This document shows, piece after piece, positions 43,567-50,610 of a stretch of 64,000 nucleotides of DNA; the first letter of the stretch is position 1, and every line of letters begins with the position of its first letter. The translations under genes and the position numbers were made by a program. Origin of the DNA: an uncultured Porphyromonadaceae bacterium (GTDB lineage Bacteria > Bacteroidota > Bacteroidia > Bacteroidales > Porphyromonadaceae); assembly GCA_947253625.1 (NCBI GenBank), contig CAMYAB010000005.1, positions 20,566 to 84,565 of the forward strand, given 5' to 3'. The notes beneath the pieces are model-generated. The model did no database searches. It had not been told where the DNA came from and saw only the letters and a list, made by a program, of their open reading frames with translations.

Positions 43567-44481
43567 TCAGTCGCGATAGAGTGGTAGCGTGGTGCACCTA
43601 AAGAGGCCTCCCAGCTTGCTCACCTGGCGGTACGGCAGGGGGATACAGGTCACCCCTCTACTCTCCAACCAGTGACGGAGACGGCCAAAGGTCTCATCCA
43701 GTATCACCTTGTTGGGGGAGAGACTAAAGATATTCGGGTTCATCTCATACATCTCCTCACGGCTGATGATACAGGTATTCTCTATTCCATACAGATTCAT
43801 GATATACTCCCAGTCCTCTGTGTGCCTAAAGCCACCGGGGAAAAGGATACACTTATCCCCACCGACCGGCTGAAAAGCGCAGTCCAAGTGCAACACCCCG
43901 GTATAGGGATCAGTATCATGCTTGATCAGCTCCAGTGGGACAATATCTTTTTTGGGAAAGAGACTTTTCAGAAAGCCTATCGCATACTTATTGGTCCGAG
44001 CCATGGAGTAGGTGCTATAGTCAGGGCTGAGGTAGCAACCAACCAAGATCTTATCTCCCAGCATCACCACATCTCCACCCTCTATATGTACGTACTCCGG
44101 AGGGGTCACGATCTTATCCTCAGGGATCTGGGCAAAGATCTCATCATACGCACGCATCTCGGCTTCACGATCCGGGATGATGTTGGCCCGTATGATCTTA
44201 TCCTCCAGCACAAAAGCCACGTCTCTCGAGAAAATCTGGTTCACTCCCTCCAGTTCTTTGGGACGTAGCACCTCCACGCCCTCTGCCGCTATTGCACGGG
44301 CCAAGCCTTCCACCTCACGACTCAGCTGTGCATCCGAGGGGTACACTCCGGCGATGATCGTGCTGTACGATTTGGCATCATAGGCCTCCTCCAGTGTAGG
44401 TGTAGGACCATTGTGGTCTCCAAGGCCCACCACCACTTTGCGGAGGGTGCTGACTTCGTCTCCTATGTGTAGTTTGATCAT
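43567..44481 (-). CDS. Arginine deiminase-like (amidinotransferase/DDAH superfamily) hydrolase
   Basis: The 304-residue protein has the guanidine-modifying superfamily pattern: INFSRD-type QIFSRDVAFV, YVHIEGGDVV, the histidine in VLHLDCAFQPV and a C-terminal catalytic cysteine C296 in GGLFRCTTLPL. These residues act on the guanidine carbon of arginine-like substrates. It resembles the COG1834 group (dimethylarginine hydrolase-like) more than classical arginine deiminase ArcA. The exact substrate is not clear. Its start overlaps the upstream reductase stop by 4 bp (ATGA), so the two are coupled. Confidence 0.85.
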   Translation of the reverse strand: MIKLHIGDEVSTLRKVVVGLGDHNGPTPTLEEAYDAKSYSTIIAGVYPSDAQLSREVEGLARAIAAEGVEVLRPKELEGVNQIFSRDVAFVLEDKIIRANIIPDREAEMRAYDEIFAQIPEDKIVTPPEYVHIEGGDVVMLGDKILVGCYLSPDYSTYSMARTNKYAIGFLKSLFPKKDIVPLELIKHDTDPYTGVLHLDCAFQPVGGDKCILFPGGFRHTEDWEYIMNLYGIENTCIISREEMYEMNPNIFSLSPNKVILDETFGRLRHWLESRGVTCIPLPYRQVSKLGGLFRCTTLPLYRD

Positions 44482-45014
44482 AATTTTTGCTCTCTTATTT
44501 GGTCCAAAACAAATGCTCTATACGCTTCACGATTGGCCTCCAAACGCTCTGCCACACCGTCTCCCTCCGCACCATAAAAGGCATGAAAGTACCCACTCTC
44601 CGCACGCACAAAGCCGGCAGATCCTTTCACAAATGAAAGATATTGCTGCAGAGTGGTTCCCGAAAAAGCCACCTCAGGTGCACCGCACGAGACAGCCACA
44701 TCGATACGCTTGCCCACCATGGCATCGCCCCCTTCGCCCCAGGCCCAATGCTCTGCCCAGACGGTATCCATCCACTCCACCATAATTCCGGGGGGCATAT
44801 ACCAGTAGAGCGGAAACTGTAGGATAATCCGGTCCGCAGCAGAGATCAAGGCTTGCTCCGCCGCCAAGTCGAATCTTCCATCCTTGCCGATGGCCTCCTC
44901 CAGCAGGTGCAGTGTCACCGAATCACCCTCCAGTGTGCGAACGACTTCGGCCCAAGATTTGTTGACCACTGATGTGGCAATGTGGGGATGCCCCACGACT
45001 ACTAATGTCTTCAT
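44478..45014 (-). CDS. NAD(P)H-dependent flavodoxin-fold oxidoreductase (KefF/MdaB-like)
   Basis: From the ATG at 45014 the product is 178 residues and begins MKTLVVVGHPHIATSVVNKSW. IILQFPLYWYMPPGIMVEWMDTVWAEHWAWG is the flavodoxin-like quinone reductase signature (PF02525), which binds FMN or FAD and reduces quinones by two electrons. The frame is open to 45062, but the extra 16 codons lie across the -7 box at 45043, so the shorter start is better. It precedes the deiminase-like gene with a 4-bp overlap. Confidence 0.9.
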   Translation of the reverse strand: MKTLVVVGHPHIATSVVNKSWAEVVRTLEGDSVTLHLLEEAIGKDGRFDLAAEQALISAADRIILQFPLYWYMPPGIMVEWMDTVWAEHWAWGEGGDAMVGKRIDVAVSCGAPEVAFSGTTLQQYLSFVKGSAGFVRAESGYFHAFYGAEGDGVAERLEANREAYRAFVLDQIREQKL

Positions 45015-45042
45015 ATGATTATCTTTTGGTACTGTTGCTCCA

Positions 45043-45050
45043 CAAATGTA
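45043..45050 (-). promoter_or_regulatory. Predicted -7 box of the reductase-deiminase unit
   Basis: The minus strand reads TACATTTG, a full TAnnTTTG match, 29 bp before the reductase start codon. It overlaps the gap after the lipoprotein gene, which ends at 45059. Confidence 0.5.
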
Positions 45051-45058
45051 CCTTTTTT

Positions 45059-45484
45059 TCATTTCCTACGACGGCTCACCCATAGGTGGAGCAGTAGCAC
45101 ACCCAGGACACCCCCTCCCCACCAATACCCACCGTACCCACGACCGGACTCACGCTCCGGAGTCGCATGCACCTGCCGGACCACCACATAGGGCACCTGC
45201 ACCTCCTTAGGTTCACTCCGAGCCGACACCGTCAGCACACGATCCTCCACCGTGGCTCGGAGCTTCACCCCCTTTCCGGAGGCCATCAAGGGAGACAGAG
45301 TGACCGGTGCGCTCAGGCGATACCGCACCACAGCCGTATCGCCCGAGATCTGCACCGGCTGCACCCCGGCACTCACCACCTCCTCCATCACCACCTGTCG
45401 GTGGCTGCGACACCCCGACACCAAGGGCACAGCACAGACCACCAGCAGGCAGATCGACCGCCCAAAAGCCCGACCGACACTCAT
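45059..45484 (-). CDS. Small lipoprotein with C-terminal membrane anchor (outer-spanin-like)
   Basis: The 141-residue protein has a lipoprotein signal (LLVVCAVPLVSGC, lipid cysteine at 25). A beta-rich middle follows (VQISGDTAVVRYRLSAPVTLSPLM and KEVQVPYVVVRQ), then a glycine/tyrosine linker and a C-terminal hydrophobic segment with basic end (GVLGVLLLHLWVSRRRK). Its start overlaps the stop of the TM/coiled-coil gene by 4 bp. A membrane-anchored coiled-coil protein coupled to a lipoprotein recalls phage inner and outer spanins (Rz/Rz1), but the C-terminal membrane segment is not usual for Rz1. Function is not established. Confidence 0.7.
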   Translation of the reverse strand: MSVGRAFGRSICLLVVCAVPLVSGCRSHRQVVMEEVVSAGVQPVQISGDTAVVRYRLSAPVTLSPLMASGKGVKLRATVEDRVLTVSARSEPKEVQVPYVVVRQVHATPERESGRGYGGYWWGGGVLGVLLLHLWVSRRRK

Positions 45485-45819
45485 ACCACAGCCACCTTGG
45501 CTTCACTCCACTTTTGGCGCACCTCACGGGTCGCCTGCATCGCTTGGCTCGATACACGCAGCTCCTCCAGCTCCTGCTCTAGTCGCTTCACCCTACTCTG
45601 TAGTACCGCATTCTCTCCTCGTAGCTGCACCACCTCCTGCAACACCTGAGTGAAGCGTACCATCATCGACTTGTTGCTCTCTGCCAGCAGCTCGATACTC
45701 TCCTGTTGCTCTGTCAAAAAATCATTATTCCGCTTCCGTCGCCCCACGATCCATCCACTCACACCACTCCCCATCGTCAGGAGAGTCGTCAGCAGTACCT
45801 GTACACTTCCTATATCCAT
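45481..45819 (-). CDS. Small single-pass membrane protein with coiled coil (inner-spanin-like)
   Basis: The 112-residue protein has an N-terminal membrane segment (VQVLLTTLLTMGSGVSGWIVG), a basic stop (RRKRNN), then a helical coiled coil with heptad spacing (IELLAESNKSMMVRFTQVLQEVVQLRGENAVLQSRVKRLEQELEEL). This is the topology of phage i-spanins. I believe similar proteins occur near HU-like and amidase genes in many Bacteroidetes genomes, but I cannot confirm this here. The 4-bp overlap with the lipoprotein gene indicates coupling. Confidence 0.72.
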   Translation of the reverse strand: MDIGSVQVLLTTLLTMGSGVSGWIVGRRKRNNDFLTEQQESIELLAESNKSMMVRFTQVLQEVVQLRGENAVLQSRVKRLEQELEELRVSSQAMQATREVRQKWSEAKVAVV

Positions 45820-45841
45820 ACACTTATTACCTATTTTGGTT

Positions 45842-45896
45842 AAAAAAGGGGGAGACCATCTCTTCCGATCATTCGACCACTCCGAGACGATCTCCG
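45842..45896 (-). terminator. Terminator after the HU-like gene
   Basis: On the minus strand GGAGATCGTCTC and GAGATGGTCTCC form an imperfect stem followed by CCCTTTTTT. It separates the HU-like gene from the two small membrane genes. Confidence 0.6.
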
Positions 45897-45964
45897 CCCA
45901 TACTTATCCTCTCAGCTTACCTGAGCTCTGCTCACACCATTCCCTAAATACGCCGGAGCACACA

Positions 45965-46465
45965 TTAGAGGTTGCCACCTTGGGGTGTACCACCCTCTGT
46001 GCCGGCATTGGACGGTGTCTCAGCGTCCGGAGCCTTCTGACCTTTCTTACCCGTCGAGGGCGTCTGTTGGTTGAGCAGGCTGTCGACATTGAGGACAGAG
46101 GTCTCCGCCAAGCGTGCCTTCATCTCCGCACTCGGTGTATAGCGGATCAGCACCCGCTTCACCAGGTCATTGGTAAAGTCGGCCTTGCTTGGCGCAGACT
46201 TACTCTTTAGTCGGAACGAAAAGCTACCCAGGTCACCCAGATCAACCCCAAAGCCCTTGGTCATAAAGCTCATACTCGACACCGACAGGACATCCAGCAC
46301 CGCACGCACATCGGCTCTGTGGACTGTACAGCGGTCAGCTATATCCTCAGCCAATTCTCGGATGGAGATACGCCCCAGCATCGTGGGTACCGCACAAGCT
46401 ATGCGAGGTCTTTTAGCATTTTGCAGGGTGTTTTTGCGTTCATATACACGGTATCTTAGTGCCAT
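45965..46465 (-). CDS. HU-like DNA-binding protein
   Basis: From the ATG at 46465 the product is 166 residues and begins MALRYRVYERKN. IRELAEDIADRCTVHRADVRAVLDVLSVSSMSFMTKGFGVDLGDLGSFSFRLKSK is the HU-related fold of the Bacteroidetes group in which the first domain is altered. A low-complexity tail rich in T, G and P (LLNQQTPSTGKKGQKAPDAETPSNAGTEGG) replaces the usual HU arm end. The frame is open far upstream to 46690, but that part does not look coding. HU-like genes of this type are often found with an amidase; here an amidase lies about 12 kb away. Confidence 0.88.
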   Translation of the reverse strand: MALRYRVYERKNTLQNAKRPRIACAVPTMLGRISIRELAEDIADRCTVHRADVRAVLDVLSVSSMSFMTKGFGVDLGDLGSFSFRLKSKSAPSKADFTNDLVKRVLIRYTPSAEMKARLAETSVLNVDSLLNQQTPSTGKKGQKAPDAETPSNAGTEGGTPQGGNL

Positions 46466-46668
46466 AGTTTTTTGAAATTTTAGTTGGTTGGTTAAACAAG
46501 ATTGGTTCGTCCGAAGTTGCGCATCTTCTATACTATAGCTTCCCAAAACGTTATACAACATGCTCGATCCCTTATCCCAAGCGGGCTCTTCCACACTGCA
46601 CCACCGATCTCGGATGGGGAAAAACAATTGACACACATGGTACCGGTTCTTGATGATCAGGGAGAGCG
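46466..46668. other. Leader region of the HU-like gene
   Basis: I see no gene and no clear TAnnTTTG box. The stretch should hold the HU-like gene's promoter. Confidence 0.4.
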
Positions 46669-47145
46669 ATCGAAAACAATGCATTCGCATTATGCGAAAG
46701 TCCTATAGCCCTAAGACTGTCGGAGGGGTTGGAAACAGTTGGAGGACGTGCATTCTCCTGTTGCCATCACCTCGCCTCCATCACACTGCCCGAAGGGCCG
46801 GAAGTGATAGAAGTGGGGGTCTTCTGTGAGTGTAACAATCTAGAGAATGTTGCACGAAGTGCCATTCTCGCACATTTGCTAAAATGTGCTGAGACTTTGC
46901 ACGAAGGATGAGATGCAAGGCGCTGAGGATGAGGGCGAAGGGAGCGTACTCACGTACGTGACCTAGCCCGAATTCCGAAAGCAACGCAGCATATCGCCTT
47001 CGTGCAACAGTCTCATCTAGATAACTCAACCCGCAAAGAGCTGAGCAGACGCTTTGGAGACGAAGTTTCCGAGTGGCCGGTAGCCGTTTTTCCCCACGGC
47101 CAACCTTCCTTTTTCAAGTTGTTGAGAGCCACAGGTAGGTCTTGA
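46669..47145 (+). pseudogene. Leucine-rich-repeat (BspA-like, LRR_5) surface protein fragment interrupted by a MITE-like element
   Basis: On the plus strand, codons from 46669 read IENNAFALCESPIALRL, then LSEGLETVGGRAFSCCHHL, ASITLPEGPEVIEVGVFCEC and NNL. These are LRR_5 repeats with the AF-x-C and LPEG pattern of BspA-like proteins. At 46843 the repeat element begins and brings an in-frame stop. After removing the 172-bp element and one 5-bp copy of ATCTA (177 bp, a multiple of three) the frame runs on as NLDNSTRKELSRRFGDEVSEW to a TGA at 47143-47145. RxxLxxRFG near the end is what I recall of LRR surface protein C-termini. There is no start codon or upstream gene body (a stop lies at 46654), so it was already a fragment. 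Confidence 0.7.
46843..47014 (+). mobile_element. 172-bp MITE-like element, copy A
   Basis: The element begins GAGAATGTTGCACGAAGTGC and ends GCCTTCGTGCAACAGTCTC; the ends are near-perfect inverted repeats of about 18 bp. It is flanked by ATCTA on both sides, a likely 5-bp target duplication. It contains a small hairpin (GCACATTT/AAATGTGC), an internal copy of its end (GAGACTTTGCACGAAGG) and CACGTACGTG. There is no coding capacity. It differs from copy B by one base (C for A near 46923). Confidence 0.9.
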
Positions 47146-47217
47146 GGGCAAGGCTTCTTTTCCACGCTAAAAACACTACGAACAAGAGTCTGAAAAAGGG
47201 GGGAAGAGGGGGGAGAA

Positions 47218-47264
47218 AAAACAAAAAATAAGGGCGGGGTGTCGGACCTCGACACACCCGCCCT
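47218..47264 (-). terminator. Terminator after kbl
   Basis: A stem from AGGGCGGGGTGTCG and CGACACACCCGCCCT with one bulge is followed on the minus strand by TATTTTTTGTTTTTT. Confidence 0.88.
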
Positions 47265-47309
47265 CTATTGGCGACAGATACAAGTCGCTTTTTTTTGCTC
47301 TCGGGGTCT

Positions 47310-48509
47310 TTACTTGATTACCCCTAGCTCCTTACCGATCTTCTCAAAGGCCTCCACACACCTGTCGATGTGTGCATGCTCGTGCGCGGCTGAGAGTTGC
47401 ACACGGATACGGGCCTCGCCACGAGGTACCACGGGGAAGCAGAAGCCGGTCACGTAGATCCCCTCCTCCTGCATGCGTGCTGCAAAACGCTGGCTCAGAG
47501 GCGCATCGTACAGCATCACGGCACAGATCGCACTCTGGGTCGGCTTGATGTCAAAGCCTAGCGACTCCATCTTTTGGCGGAAGTACTGCACGTTGTCCAT
47601 CAACTTGGTGTGCAGAGTGTCCGAGGCCTTGAGCATCTCAAAGACCTTGAGCCCGGCACCGGCCACTGAGGGTGGCAATGAGTTGGAAAACAGGTAGGGG
47701 CGAGACCTCTGGCGCAGGATATCTATGATCTCCTTGCGTCCGGTCGTGAAGCCACCCACAGCACCACCAAAGGCTTTGCCCAGAGTGCCGGTGAAGATAT
47801 CGATGCGCCCATATAGGTCATAGAGCTCGGCCACACCATGGCCGGTCTTGCCGACCACACCGGCTGAGTGGCACTCGTCCACCATCACCAGAGCATCGTA
47901 CTTCTCGGCTAGGTCGCAGATACGATCCATAGGTGCGACGTTGCCATCCATCGAGAAGACTCCGTCCGTCACAATGATCCGGAACCTCTGCGCCTGTGCA
48001 CGCTTGAGCTGCTCCTCCAGGTCTGCCATATCACCATTGGCATAGCGGTACCTCTGCGCCTTGCAGAGCCGCACACCATCTATGATCGAGGCATGGTTGA
48101 GTGCATCCGAGATGATCGCATCCTCCTCGCCCAAGAGGGAGCCAAACAATCCGCCATTGGCATCAAAGCAAGCGGCATACAGGATCGTATCCTCGGTCCT
48201 AAAGTAGTCCGAGATAGCTGCCTCCAGCTCCTTGTGGATATCCTGTGTACCACAGATGAAGCGGACCGACGCCAAGCCGTTGCCCCTCCGATCCATCGCT
48301 GCTTTGGCCGCCTCGATCACCTCGGGATTATCGGCCAAGCCAAGGTAGTTGTTGGCACAAAAGTTGAGCACCGGCTTATCCGCCTGGCCATCTTGGATCG
48401 TGATGGCCGCTGATTGCTTGCTGGTGATGATTCGCTCGTTTTTGTAGAGACCGGCCTCCTTGGTGGCCTGCAACTCCCGGGCAAGAAAGTCCTTTACTTT
48501 TCCGTACAT
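47310..48509 (-). CDS. kbl: 2-amino-3-ketobutyrate CoA ligase (glycine C-acetyltransferase)
   Basis: From the ATG at 48509 the 399-residue protein begins MYGKVKDFLARELQ. It is a PLP enzyme of the alpha-oxoamine synthase family, with FCANNYLGLADNPEV, the substrate loop SVRFICGTQDIHKELE, VDECHSAGVVGKTGHG and the PLP lysine in GTLGKAFGGAVGG. Length and sequence match Kbl, which makes glycine and acetyl-CoA from the threonine product 2-amino-3-ketobutyrate. A related serine palmitoyltransferase, also found in Bacteroidetes, is less likely given ICGTQ. No threonine dehydrogenase (tdh) gene is next to it. It is flanked on both sides by MITE-like copies. Confidence 0.93.
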   Translation of the reverse strand: MYGKVKDFLARELQATKEAGLYKNERIITSKQSAAITIQDGQADKPVLNFCANNYLGLADNPEVIEAAKAAMDRRGNGLASVRFICGTQDIHKELEAAISDYFRTEDTILYAACFDANGGLFGSLLGEEDAIISDALNHASIIDGVRLCKAQRYRYANGDMADLEEQLKRAQAQRFRIIVTDGVFSMDGNVAPMDRICDLAEKYDALVMVDECHSAGVVGKTGHGVAELYDLYGRIDIFTGTLGKAFGGAVGGFTTGRKEIIDILRQRSRPYLFSNSLPPSVAGAGLKVFEMLKASDTLHTKLMDNVQYFRQKMESLGFDIKPTQSAICAVMLYDAPLSQRFAARMQEEGIYVTGFCFPVVPRGEARIRVQLSAAHEHAHIDRCVEAFEKIGKELGVIK

Positions 48510-48576
48510 AGTTGTTTGGTGGTTATAGTTAGATAATGTATCAGTCTCCCTCTGGCACCCTACCCCCATATCCGCT

Positions 48577-48606
48577 CAAAAGTACCACATTCGGATGAGA
48601 TTCAAA
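48577..48606 (-). promoter_or_regulatory. Predicted promoter of kbl
   Basis: The minus strand reads TTTG (48603-48606), 18 bases, then TACTTTTG (48577-48584), one or two bases short of the ideal spacing. The leader would be about 60 nt. This supports the start at 48509 over upstream in-frame codons. Confidence 0.6.
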
Positions 48607-48732
48607 AAAAAGAGACCTCCGAAAAAGTGGCTACCGAAAAAACCATAGTTTCAACACAGGTGATCACTTCTAAAGTGTCCTTTTTTCGGCCGATCCTGAG
48701 GGGGTGTCTTTTTTCTACCCGTCTGAGCGATC

Positions 48733-48792
48733 GCTTCTATCCGTGAAAAGTTTTGCTACTATCCGTGAAAAAGATTGCTTCTATCCGTGAAA
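48733..48792 (+). repeat. 22-bp-period array, cluster 5 (three units)
   Basis: Cores start at 48733, 48755 (one change, CTACTATCC) and 48777. Linkers are AGTTTT and AAGATT. The array lies upstream of the kbl promoter and 85 bp from MITE copy B. Confidence 0.94.
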
Positions 48793-48877
48793 CCCGAGGT
48801 CCTCCATAAGTGTTTAATTATCAAGACCTCCAAAGGGGGCTTTTGGGACCTCAAAATTCGCCTGTTTTTCACCTTTG

Positions 48878-49049
48878 GAGAATGTTGCACGAAGTGCCAT
48901 TCTCGCACATTTGCTAAAATGTGCTGAGACTTTGCACGAAGGATGAGATGCAAGGCGATGAGGATGAGGGCGAAGGGAGCGTACTCACGTACGTGACCTA
49001 GCCCGAATTCCGAAAGCAACGCAGCATATCGCCTTCGTGCAACAGTCTC
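48878..49049 (+). mobile_element. 172-bp MITE-like element, copy B
   Basis: This copy is identical to copy A but for one base and has the same orientation, about 2 kb away. The flanks CTTTG and CTTTT resemble a slightly decayed 5-bp duplication. It lies in an intergenic region between kbl and the DUF4302 terminator. Confidence 0.9.
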
Positions 49050-49165
49050 CTTTTAGAGGGCCGTTGTGATAGGAATGTTCCTTTGTCACGGGATTCGCCA
49101 CTTCTTGTATAGGCGAGGAGGGGGTACCAAGCGGAAACGAGTGGCAAGGGCGGATTTCGTTCATT
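49050..49165. other. Remainder of the kbl-DUF4302 intergenic region
   Basis: The 723-bp gap from 48510 to 49232 holds, in order, the kbl promoter, array cluster 5, MITE copy B and a terminator. I see nothing in this last segment. Confidence 0.5.
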
Positions 49166-49205
49166 AAAAAAAAGCGTGAGGCCCACGGAGTGTGGGTCCC
49201 ACGCT
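49166..49205 (-). terminator. Terminator of the SusCD-like operon
   Basis: Arms AGCGTGAGGCCCAC and GTGGGTCCCACGCT pair with one mismatch. On the minus strand eight T follow. It lies 28 bp after the DUF4302 stop. Confidence 0.92.
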
Positions 49206-49232
49206 TTGCGATATGTCCCGGAGTGGCTCTCC

Positions 49233-50585
49233 TTAGCTCTTGACAGTGTACCAGTAGCGAGCATCCTTGGCGCTCACGATGCGGAGGTAGCTGCTGTCTC
49301 CATTTTCGGAGATGTCCTCGATGTAGACAGTGTTGTTGGGGTCGAAGTAGGTGGTGAAGTAGACGGCAAACTCGTGGAGGCCGGTGCCCTCTTGCTCGAT
49401 CAGACTTTTCGTCTCAGGATTGGCCCATACGCCATCGTAGGTCCAGGTGTTGCCCTCGATCAGTCGGGGATTGACCTCAAAGACCCTTCGGGTTCTGTCG
49501 GAGTTCCAAAAGCCGAGCGGACGCCACGCATCGGTGTTATTGAAGAAACCGACGTAGACCTCTGAGAGACTACCGTTGACCTTTTTGCGGTAGTTGTCGA
49601 TGATGTCTCGCACAAATAGGGTGGAGTGGTTGCCATTGATCGGGGAGTAGTAGTGGGTCCGAAGCAGATACTCACCGTGTCTATTGGGGACGAGGGGTTT
49701 GTTGCTCATGAGGTTGAACTTCACCTCCGGTGCCTCCTTGGCCACAAAGTCGCCCTCACTGTTTCGTACAAACTCTCCATAGTTTTTGCCCTCGATAGAG
49801 ATGGCCGGAGTGACCTCAAACCCTGTTGCGGTGGGCTTTAGCTCATGCCGGCTCTCGATGGGCTCACCTGTGGCGGAGAGTTGCTTGACGATGGCGACGT
49901 TGCGGTAGAAGGTGGCAGAGAGCAGTGCACTGCTGCTTGGCTCTACGGCAAAGTCTGCCCTGGGGCTGCCGTTGACGTCTATGCTCTTGTAGAGTGTGGA
50001 GACTTCGGGAAAGAGGCTTTGGTTGAGCGCCCGGAGATTGAGCACGTCGGCATTGGCATCCGGTGCGTGCTTGAGGGGCTTGAGGATGGTGGTGTCTCTG
50101 CGGTTTTTCATCCCGCGCAGTACCACTTGCTCGGGGGTGGCACTGAGGACCTCAAACTCAAAGTCGCCCTGGTAGCCTTTTCCCTTTAGGCCCTCATCGT
50201 AGATGTTGGGGAGGACAACGGGGTCGGCAAGCCGGTGCAGTAGGCCGTAGGTGTCGAATGATAGTACGGCACCACGACTGAGGTTGAAGGTGTAGGAGCT
50301 GACTGTGGGGCTGGGATCAAAGTCGCTGTAGGTGGTCACCTGCTTGTTGTCACCAAACTTGAACTGTAGCTTGAATGTATCTCCGGACCCGGTGGTGTAG
50401 TCGGTCTCCCAGCCGTTGGGTGCCGCACGGAGTATACGGTCGGTCTCATCGATCCGATCCAGTGTACCCTCTCCGTAGGATTTGTCGAAGAGTAGATCCT
50501 CGGTGCGCTGGCAGGAGGTGGTCCCTACCAAGAGGAGCAGGCCGAGTGAAAGAGCTGTGAGAGCTTGTTTTTTATATCGTGTCAT
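49233..50585 (-). CDS. DUF4302-family lipoprotein
   Basis: The 450-residue protein has a lipoprotein signal (LTALSLGLLLLVGTTSC, lipid cysteine at 25) followed by an N-terminal segment EDLLFDKSYGEGTLDRIDETDRILRAAPNGWETDYTT that is typical of DUF4302. The rest is beta-rich (FKLQFKFGDNKQVTTYSDFD, SSYTFNLSRGAVLSFDTYG). DUF4302 lipoproteins occur at the ends of SusCD operons with zinc metallohydrolase lipoproteins and probably sit at the cell surface, perhaps binding substrate. No biochemical role is known to me. Confidence 0.88.
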   Translation of the reverse strand: MTRYKKQALTALSLGLLLLVGTTSCQRTEDLLFDKSYGEGTLDRIDETDRILRAAPNGWETDYTTGSGDTFKLQFKFGDNKQVTTYSDFDPSPTVSSYTFNLSRGAVLSFDTYGLLHRLADPVVLPNIYDEGLKGKGYQGDFEFEVLSATPEQVVLRGMKNRRDTTILKPLKHAPDANADVLNLRALNQSLFPEVSTLYKSIDVNGSPRADFAVEPSSSALLSATFYRNVAIVKQLSATGEPIESRHELKPTATGFEVTPAISIEGKNYGEFVRNSEGDFVAKEAPEVKFNLMSNKPLVPNRHGEYLLRTHYYSPINGNHSTLFVRDIIDNYRKKVNGSLSEVYVGFFNNTDAWRPLGFWNSDRTRRVFEVNPRLIEGNTWTYDGVWANPETKSLIEQEGTGLHEFAVYFTTYFDPNNTVYIEDISENGDSSYLRIVSAKDARYWYTVKS

Positions 50586-50610
50586 GGTCTTTGTTTTCTG
50601 ACAAAAGAGA

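Noticed and set aside
45965..46690. Long form of the HU-like protein starting at 46690
   Set aside because: The first 75 codons show no HU-like pattern and lie over the LRR fragment on the other strand.
47013..47255. Minus-strand open frame beside the MITE
   Set aside because: It overlaps the kbl terminator and the LRR remnant, and has no recognisable features.
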